Below are positions 55,863 to 64,000 of a DNA stretch of 64,000 nt, in pieces. The DNA comes from Arbacia lixula (lineage: Eukaryota; Echinodermata; Echinoidea; Arbacioida; Arbaciidae), in assembly GCA_963669155.1 (NCBI GenBank), contig OZ022597.1:13300326-13364325 (forward strand), given 5' to 3'. The notes below the pieces were generated by a model. That model was given only the letters and a program-made list of their open reading frames with translations. It ran no database searches and was not told the DNA's origin. The position numbers and the translations under genes are program-made. The stretch's first letter is position 1; each line of letters begins with the position of its first letter.

Positions 55863-57141
55863 TAGAATTTGATATTTTTTGTGAATATATTGCAGCTCGA
55901 TTGCATGTAATGATTGATCTTTCTGTGCTCAGTGTTGTTGGTTTTGTTTTTTTATGTTGTGACGTTTTTTTCAGCTCATTTCTGATTTCGGAGTTCTGAT
56001 TTTCAAAGTGCATTCAGCTACCATGATGCTTGTTTCATTTGCTGCAGTAGAAGATTCAAGCCATTCTGGAAATTTGTGCTAGCAATAGTAGGAGCAGAAA
56101 GAATGTTTCCAAAAATCAAGAAAAGTGAGACCCTGAAAATCAGATGTATTGTTTGTTTTTAGCATATAAAAACAGGAAGGCTTGTGGCAATCGTTTTTAT
56201 CACAATATTGCTAAGAAAGATGAAAGAATATCTAGATGTATATCTTGGAGTTAACAGAAGCATAGAGGAAAGAAGACCAGAAACGTCTCAAACATGTCCA
56301 CAATCTCAAACATGGACCCTGTTTCACCAAGAGTTATGCACAACTGGTGACCCGTTCTTGGGTGCCATCAGCTGAAGTTGAAATCTGATCTTTGTAGATA
56401 AAAATTCTTGTTGTTAACAAGCGCCTCAATACAAACTTAAGGATTGTATAAGGTTTCATATTTTTGGCTTTTTGTATTTCCTCTGAAATCAATTTTCAAA
56501 AGCAAAATAAGGGAAATATTGTAACCAAATCTTCAAATTGACAAGGTTGAAGACGCACTTTTGCTCTCAAAGTGGCACAATTATCGCTCTAAATTGTACG
56601 ATTTTGATGTTTTTTGTTGATTTATAATGAAATATACCTTCCATTTCATAATAAAAACCTCATTTAAAAAGAATCACCTCATTGGATTACTATACATCTT
56701 CACAGCAATAGTAATGAGTTAACTGATGTACTCAATAATACCCAGAACAAGACAGAATTCTGAATAAATAGTACGGAGAATGGTATGATAATGCATTATC
56801 AATTATTCTCATTGTTCTCAAACTTGGTATTTTCTTTCTGGTCTCCTAAGCATATAGCAAAATCATAAGAGGTGAATAACATGCATATCTGCTTTGTAAT
56901 TAGAATTGTGGCTTTTGAGTTTGTATCAAATCTTTGGCTTTATGCACAAACACCTAATGGAAGCGTCACTGTGGTAAGTCTTTTTAAAATGTGTGTTTAT
57001 TATGATATAAAGATTGCCAAATGAGTGACAAGACTTCTGATGTACGGATTCAGGGTATAATGTTCTATGTAAATATAATGTAAGTTGTACTAGAGTAAGG
57101 GGTGAATTCAGTGATATACGATTGTACTTCTTAACACTCAA
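55863..57141. other. Intergenic; family D fragment only
   Basis: A family D-like piece at about 56325-56440 (TGTTTCACCAAGAG, GTTGTTAACAAGCGCC). Nothing else recognised. Confidence 0.5.
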
Positions 57142-60100
57142 ATCTGTCCGCAAAGGCCACTGTCTGAAAAGACCACTGTCTGAAAAGACCACTGTCTATA
57201 AAGACCACTGTCTTTGAAAACCACAGTCTTCAAAGACCACTGTCTTCAAAGACCACTGTCTTTGAAAACCACAGTCTTCAAAGACCACTGTCTACAAAGA
57301 CCACTGTCTTTGAAAACCACAGTCTCCAAAGACCACTGACTGAAAAGACCACTGTCTACAAAGACTACTGTCTACAAAGACCACTGTCTGAAAAGACCAC
57401 TGTCTGAAAAGACCACTGACTGAAAAAACCACTGACTGAAAAGACCACTGACTGAAAAGACCACTGACTGAGAAGACCACTGTCTGAAGAGACCACTGTC
57501 TGAAAAGACCACTGACTGAAAAGACTACTGTCTGAAAAGACCACTGACTGAAAAGACTACTGTCTGAAAAGACTACTGTCTGAAAAGACTACTGACTGAA
57601 AAGACCACTGTCTGAAAAGACCACTGTCTGAAAAGACCACTGACTGAAAAGACTACTGTCTGAAAAGACCACTGACTGAAAAGACCACTGTCTGAAAAGA
57701 CTACTGTCTGAAAAGACTACTGTCTGAAAAGACTACTGTCTGAAAAGACTACTGTCTGAAAAGACCACTGTCTGAAAAGACTACTGTCTGAAAAGACCAC
57801 TGTCTGAAAAGACTACTGTCTGAAAAGACTACTGTCTGAAAAGACCACTGTCTGAAAAGACCACTGTCTGAAAAGACCACTGACTGAAAAGACCACTGAC
57901 TGAAAAGACTACTGTCTGAAAAGACTACTGTCTGAAAAGACCACTGTCTGAAAAGACCACTGTCTGAAAAGACTACTGTCTGAAAAGACCACTGACTGAA
58001 AAGACTACTGTCTGAAAAGACTACTGTCTGAAAAGACCACTGACTGAAAAGACCACTGACTGAAAAGACCACTGACTGAAAAGACTACTGACTGAAAAGA
58101 CTACTGTCTGAAAAGACTACTGTCTGAAAAGACTACTGTCTGAAAAGACCACTGACTGAAAAGACCACTGTCTGAAAAGACCACTGTCTGACAAGACCAC
58201 TGACTGAAAAGACCACTGTCTGAAAAGACCACTGACTGAAAAGACTACTGTCTGAAAAGACTACTGTCTGAAAAGACCACTGTCTGAAAAGACCACTGTC
58301 TGAAAAGACCACTGACTGAAAAGACCACTGACTGAAAAGACTACTGTCTGAAAAGACCACTGTCTGAAAAGACCACTGACTGAAAAGACCACTGACTGAA
58401 AAGACTACTGTCTGAAAAGACTACTGTCTGAAAAGACCACTGTCTGAAAAGACCACTGTCTGAAAAGACTACTGTCTGAAAAGACCACTGACTGAAAAGA
58501 CTACTGTCTGAAAAGACTACTGTCTGAAAAGACCACTGACTGAAAAGACCACTGACTGAAAAGACTACTGACTGAAAAGACTACTGTCTGAAAAGACTAC
58601 TGTCTGAAAAGACCACTGTCTGAAAAGACTACTGTCTGAAAAGACCACTGTCTGAAAAGACCACTGACTGAAAAGACCACTGACTGAAAAGACTACTGTC
58701 TGAAAAGACTACTGTCTGAAAAGACCACTGTCTGAAAAGACTACTGTCTGAAAAGACTACTGTCTGAAAAGACCACTGACTGAAAAGACCACTGTCTGAA
58801 AAGACCACTGTCTGAAAAGACCACTGTCTGAAAAGACTACTGTCTGAAAAGACCACTGTCTGAAAAGACCACCGACTGAAAAGACCACTGTCTGAAAAGA
58901 CTACTGTCTGAAAAGACTACTGTCTGAAAAGACCACTGACTGAAAAGACCACTGTCTGAAAAGACCACTGTCTGAAAAGACCACTGTCTGAAAAGACCAC
59001 TGTCTGAAAAGACTACTGTCTGAAAAGACTACTGTCTGAAAAGACTACTGTCTGAAAAGACTACTGTCTGAAAAGACTACTGTCTGAAAAGACCACTGTC
59101 TGAAAAGACTACTGTCTGAAAAGACCACTGACTGAAAAGACTACTGTCTGAAAAGACTACTGTCTGAAAAGACCACTGACTGAAAAGACCACTGTCTGAA
59201 AAGACTACTGTCTGAAAAGACTACTGTCTGAAAAGACCACTGTCTGAAAAGACCACTGTCTGAAAAGACCACTGTCTGAAAAGACCACTGTCTGAAAAGA
59301 CTACTGTCTGAAAAGACCACTGTCTGAAAAGACCACTGTCTGAAAAGACCACTGACTGAAAAGACCACTGACTGAAAAGACTACTGTCTGAAAAGACCAC
59401 TGTCTGAAAAGACTACTGTCTGAAAAGACTACTGTCTGAAAAGACCACTGACTGAAAAGACCACTGTCTGAAAAGACTACTGTCTGAAAAGACTACTGTC
59501 TGAAAAGACCACTGTCTGAAAAGACCACTGTCTGAAAAGACCACTGTCTGAAAAGACCACTGTCTGAAAAGACTACTGTCTGAAAAGACCACTGTCTGAA
59601 AAGACCACTGTCTGAAAAGACCACTGACTGAAAAGACCACTGACTGAAAAGACTACTGTCTGAAAAGACCACTGTCTGAAAAGACCACTGACTGAAAAGA
59701 CCACTGACTTAAAAGACCACTGACTGAAAAGACTACTGACTGAAAAGACCACTGTCTGAAAAGACTACTGTCTGAAAAGACCACTGACTGAAAAGACCAC
59801 TGTCTGAAAAGACTACTGTCGGAAAAGACCACTGTCTGAAAAGACCACTGACTGAAAAGACTACTGTCTGAAAAGACCACTGACTGAAAAGACTACTGTC
59901 TGAAAAGACCACTGACTGAAAAGACTACTGTCTGAAAAGACCACTGACTGAAAAGACCACTGTCTGAAAAGACTACTGTCTGAAAAGACCACTGACTGAA
60001 AAGACCACTGACTGAAAAGACCACTGTCTGAAAAGACCACTGTCTGAAAAGACCACTGACTGAAAAGACCACTGACTGAAAAGACTACTGTCTGAAAAGA

Positions 60101-60756
60101 CCACTGACTGAAAAGACCACTGACTGAAAAGACCACTGACTGAAAAGACTACTGACTGAAAAGACCACTGACTGAAAAGACCACTGTCTGAAAAGACTAC
60201 TGTCTGAAAAGACCACTGACTGAAAAGACCACTGTCTGAAAAGACTACTGTCTGAAAAGACTACTGTCTGAAAAGACCACTGTCTGAAAAGACCACTGTC
60301 TGAAAAGACCACTGTCTGAAAAGACTACTGTCTGAAAAGACTACTGTCTGAAAAGACCACTGTCTGAAAAGACTACTGTCTGAAAAGACCACTGACTGAA
60401 AAGACCACTGACTGAAAAGACTACTGTCTGAAAAGACCACTGTCTGAAAAGACCACTGACTGAAAAGACCACTGTCTGAAAAGAGTACTGTCTGAAAAGA
60501 CCACTGTCTGAAAAGACTTCTGTCTGAAAAGACTACTGTCTGAAAAGACCACTGACTGAAAAGACCACTGTCTGAAAAGACCACTGACTGAAAAGACCAC
60601 TGTCTGAAAAGACTACTGTCTGAAAAGACCACTGTCTGAAAAGACCACTGACTGAAAAGACCACTGTCTGAAAAGACCACTGACTGAAAAGACCACTGAC
60701 TGAAAAGACCACTGTCTGAAAAGACTACTGTCTGAAAAGACTACTGTCTGAAAAGA
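57142..60756. repeat. 16-bp minisatellite, about 225 units in strict register
   Basis: Consensus TGAAAAGACYACTGWC. From 57181 to 60756 every unit is 16 bp with no visible insertion or deletion. Almost all variation is at two positions (C/T and T/A). The left edge (57181-57420) has more diverged units such as TTTGAAAACCACAGTC and TACAAAGACCACTGTC, still 16 bp long. The many minus-strand frames with VVFSDS/LFRQWSFQ repeats arise because three units make 16 codons. They have no start context or conserved flank and are not called as genes. Confidence 0.97.
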
Positions 60757-61278
60757 TGTGTTGACTTAGTGTGCCTTTCAGTCTCTGTCTGTGAAGCATG
60801 TACATTGCAAAATGGGTGAATAAGGAGATACTATGACATGTAAACTCTCTGTGCCTTTCTCTCTATGTAGGTAGTGCCTTTTCTGTTTATTATTGTCACG
60901 GTATAATAATGTAGGCATATGAGCTGGAATATATAATCATTATGAAATAACTTAATATATGCATGATCTTTTTTGAATGAATCTATCATCTCTCCAATCG
61001 GGAGTGATGGAACGAGAAAAACTATCCGTCCAGTTTATCTTGAATCGTTATAGTCATATTTTTTTTATAGATTTGATATCTCGGTGAATAAGTAATTTCC
61101 ACAGCCGTCCATTGAATATTTGCATTTTTGCGTTTTTGCCTCAACAAAGCAATAATTTAGAACTTTAAGACATGATGCACAATATATTTTGTGTGTTGCG
61201 AGCCAGCGTGGTATTAAAGAGAATTCTGTGAAGAATCAGAGAGACACTGATGCTTACGCTTGTACAGCTTTAGTGTCC
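60757..61278. other. Intergenic; nothing recognised
   Basis: AT-rich sequence without ORF or repeat. Confidence 0.4.
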
Positions 61279-61451
61279 TGGGGGTGTTTCACCAAGCTGT
61301 TCATAAGTTATGAATACGAGTGACTGGTAATCCCTTCTTGTGCTAAATCAGATTCTCAATGACAAAAGTGTGGTATCACATTTAGCACAAGAAGGAATCA
61401 CCAGTCGTTCGTAAAGTCATTCGTAAAACTTGCGAACAGCTTGGTTGAAAT
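61279..61451. mobile_element. Foldback MITE, family D copy 3
   Basis: GGGGGTGTTTCACCAAGCTG and CGAACAGCTTGGTTGAAATA arms; CTTCTTGTGCTAAATCAGAT and its complement inside. Slightly diverged at the right end. Confidence 0.8.
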
Positions 61452-61589
61452 AACCTGCTGGTTCTCGATAGGTTCTTTTTTAGTACCCTTCTAGCTCTCA
61501 ACAGACAATATCAATGCACATACATTATGAATAATTTTTTTTGCATACCATATGAAGCAACCATATCCATGCATGCATCTCTCATTCAT

Positions 61590-61880
61590 GTACGACTGTA
61601 AAATCGGTCATTTTTGTGCAAGTTTCATTTTTGCTGCACAGCACACCTACAACATATTTGCGGGATGTTATTTTCGCGCGCAAGAAATATTTGTCACGAC
61701 AAAACTGTCCATCCAATGCATTCAAGACATCAACAAAGCTCAGAAAGAATCATTATCATAAACATGTTACAGCCATAGAAAAGTAGATGGATGCGTGATG
61801 CGTCACAGCATATAACACATGCACGAATTGACTGCCAGTACTGGCAACTCTGTAATCCCTGATATACATTTGAAAGTAGG
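61590..61880. repeat. Interspersed repeat Q, copy 2
   Basis: CTGCACAGCACACCTACAAC, GAAATATTTGTCACGAC and CTGCCAGTACTGGCAACTC follow the order seen at 50985-51250. Confidence 0.55.
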
Positions 61881-62202
61881 CTGGTTTTAAATTTGCGCTG
61901 CTCTGTGTTGTGCAAAAAGCGCAAAAATAAATATCACACAAAAATTTCCAGTTTTAGAGTATCTTGTATCATTCCAGTAACCGAGTCCAGTTTGCTGGTA
62001 TCAGCTGTGAATTAAAGTATCCGTCCATTCAATTTATACCTGATAACCTTGATGATTGAAGCCTTGTCGTGAAGAAGTTGTATTGCTCAATGTATCATAC
62101 AAGCTTTGTATTACACAAGGTATGAAATGCTATTACTGTACATCGTTGAAGAGAATCCTGTTATCTGATGGGTTGAAAATCACATATGGTTTGAACTATC
62201 CC

Positions 62203-62286
62203 CTGGTCAATATACTAACACTCTGAACGTGGTCTTTGGTTATGCGAACAAAATTTCAATGTTCAGAGTGTAAGTACTATTGACTG
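62203..62286. repeat. Short hairpin element
   Basis: ACACTCTGAAC (about 62218) and GTTCAGAGTGT (about 62261) are exact inverted repeats, extended outward by GTCAATA and TATTGAC. Total about 84 bp. Confidence 0.6.
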
Positions 62287-62675
62287 GTCTGTGCTCTTGC
62301 ATGAATACATTTGCATAGATTTGTGGCTGGTTCTGATGGTCTTCATGTGAGTTTTCATCTGTAATTAATTGTTGCATGAATGCCATCATCCATCTCTCTA
62401 TCTGTTTGCTTCCTGTAATGACACATGTGCAAACTGTCTTAGAATATCATGTCGAAATGGTCATAAATAGCATTTAAAATAGAAGAGCAAATGATTGTAA
62501 AGGTGATGTAAAGTAATAAACCTGATCCAACCTCAATGGTCCATGCATATTCTTACAGGCTAGATTGTTGATACAGATTTACACACAGTCTGTGTGTCTG
62601 TACATTCCATCCATGCCGCCCACTGTACAATGACGAACAAACATTCATGTAGCTTGTCATCAGTCCTACTTTTAG

Positions 62676-62995
62676 GTAGCCCGTCCCTTTTGTAGACCTA
62701 ATTCTGAAAGTTCCCTGACTTTCTCATCATTTGAGGGAGAGTGGCTATGTAACCTTTCCTGGATTCAACAAAGCGTAATGTTTTGTTTTGAGGAAATAAT
62801 CTTTGATAATTGATTCGTACCACAAAAATATTTCAAATCTCAGTGAAAACTAGTTAGATTTTCACTTTATCTACGGTAGTTATAGTACCTCTGACCTTAA
62901 AATTTCACAGTTGGTATCCCAAAGATACATGCTACATATGTGCAAACTTTCATGAAGCTCGCAGATGTTTGTAAAAGGGGCGGGCCTTCTTTAGA
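62676..62995. mobile_element. Short TIR element with family C-like ends
   Basis: AGGTAGCCCGTCCCTTTTGT at the left and GTAAAAGGGGCGGGCCTTCT at the right are imperfect inverted ends that resemble the AAAGACAGCCCGTCCCTTTT terminus of family C. The ~280-bp interior is different. Confidence 0.55.
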
Positions 62996-63563
62996 ATATA
63001 AATTGATGAAGTACTATTCCATGTTGTATGTTCAATGCACCTTCCCTATTGATGGTGAAAGGCGGCCGCTGTAGATGCGACATTCCTAGTTTGGCATCAA
63101 TACGATGCACATCTTGCTTGATTGAATATCTCACCGCAAGATGGATATTTTGTTTCCACATGTTGCCTGTACGCAGGGAATGCTGGCCTTTGCTTGGTAC
63201 AATGATAATATAAGACATTAATAACTCAAATTTGAGTGATTTGCCACTCGTTTCCTTTTGTATGGCAGTGCTGCCTTGCGCTATATAGGATTGGCATGTC
63301 TTAATCTAATTGCCTCTTACTTCTGTTTGTGTGTGTGTGTTGAAATTGGCAGATAAACATTTCTTTCGTAACAAATATATATTTCGTAATTTTTTCAGAT
63401 TTTGGATAAGAGTATTGACCAGTGATCCAATCTCATTTCCTAATGTATTTCTATATTGGAAGTTTATTTTGATATCATTATGTGATAAAAGTCGTGTGTA
63501 AACAGGGCCCAGTTGTCTGGACAGTTTGCTCATATGCCGTCACACTTTGGTACTTTACGGTTC
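62996..63563. other. Intergenic; nothing recognised
   Basis: No supported gene; frames on both strands of 63306-63533 are AT-rich chance frames. Confidence 0.4.
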
Positions 63564-64000
63564 CGGGTGTGTTTCACCAAGCTGTTCCTAAGCTAAGAAC
63601 GCCTTTACCAAATTTGTTCCTGTTTTAACATAGTGTGATTTAATTACCCCAAATCCTTATCCATTGTGACAAATTGTAAACGTTGTATTCAGATGCTTGT
63701 TAGCAAGAAGAATTTTAATTTGCAAAGATCAGATTTCAACTTTAGCTGATGGGAATAAAAAATCATTGAGAATCAGATTTAGCACAAGAACAGGGGGTGT
63801 TTCACCAAGCTTTTCTTAAGCTAAGAACAACTTTATGAACAACTGGTGACCCTTTTTTGTGCTAAATCAGTTTCTCAATGATTTTGATTCCCATGAGATA
63901 AAGTTAAAATTCTTAACAATTGTTTGAGTGCAAAGTTTATGATTTGTCAAATTTCATTAGGATTGTTTGAAATTAACTCCCAATATGTTAAGACAGAACA
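63564..64000. mobile_element. Family D repeats, two partial copies at the window edge
   Basis: GTGTTTCACCAAGCTGTTCC starts one copy at about 63571 and GGGGGTGTTTCACCAAGCTT another at about 63795. Between and after them are the long-form blocks ATTCCCATGAGATAAAG and AAGTTTATGATTTGTCAAAT seen at 35337-35580. The second copy runs off the window. Confidence 0.7.

Noticed and set aside
57292..60680. Many minus-strand open frames encoding VVFSDS/LFRQWSFQ repeats
   Set aside because: They follow from the 16-bp repeat (three units equal 16 codons). Stops depend only on the C/T variant, and there is no conserved flank, start context or splice signal.

Overview
The window looks like animal nuclear DNA, most likely from an echinoderm and probably a sea urchin. 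This is inferred from intron-rich genes with GT-AG introns, metazoan proteins, AT-rich non-coding DNA crowded with foldback repeats, and many copies of the TACATGTA word; no species is claimed. Two genes are secure. RPL36A (ribosomal protein eL42) runs on the minus strand from 22983 to about 17324 in five exons encoding 104 aa. STK33 (a CAMK-group serine/threonine kinase) runs on the plus strand with ten coding exons from 44387 to 54646 (469 aa), a probable non-coding upstream exon at 42713-42827, and a poly(A) signal at 55842. A third, less certain plus-strand gene (exons 5955-6050 and 7246-7933) would encode a 259 aa protein of unknown function.

Layout. 1-5.6 kb: repeat-rich, with a foldback MITE, the 5' end of a PIF/Harbinger transposon carrying a decayed transposase, an element with about 150-bp terminal inverted repeats, and a 1.27-kb hAT-like element with an 8-bp target duplication. 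5.9-8.2 kb: the uncharacterised gene. 8.2-17 kb: intergenic DNA with a mariner-type MITE and several TTAA-flanked MITEs. 17.3-23 kb: RPL36A, with MITEs close to two splice donors. 23-42.6 kb: a long intergenic tract of nested MITEs, a Penelope-like retroelement fragment inside a MITE, and a 27-bp minisatellite. 42.7-55.9 kb: STK33. 57.1-60.8 kb: a 3.6-kb minisatellite of 16-bp units in strict register. 60.8-64 kb: further short foldback elements.

The most unusual signal is in STK33. Exons 2, 4, 5, 8 and 9 each have a second, partial copy of one exon edge, including the splice site, in a neighbouring intron. For exon 8 the copies form an alternating 103/149-bp array with an open frame into the real exon. 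The end of exon 10, including the stop codon, is the first unit of a 73-bp minisatellite of about 16 copies that forms nearly the whole 3' UTR.

At least five MITE families (called A, B, C, E and P here) are flanked by TTAA, which points to piggyBac/Kolobok-type mobilisation; no source transposase is in the window. Family letters are local labels, not database names. All calls come from reading the sequence; no database search was run.
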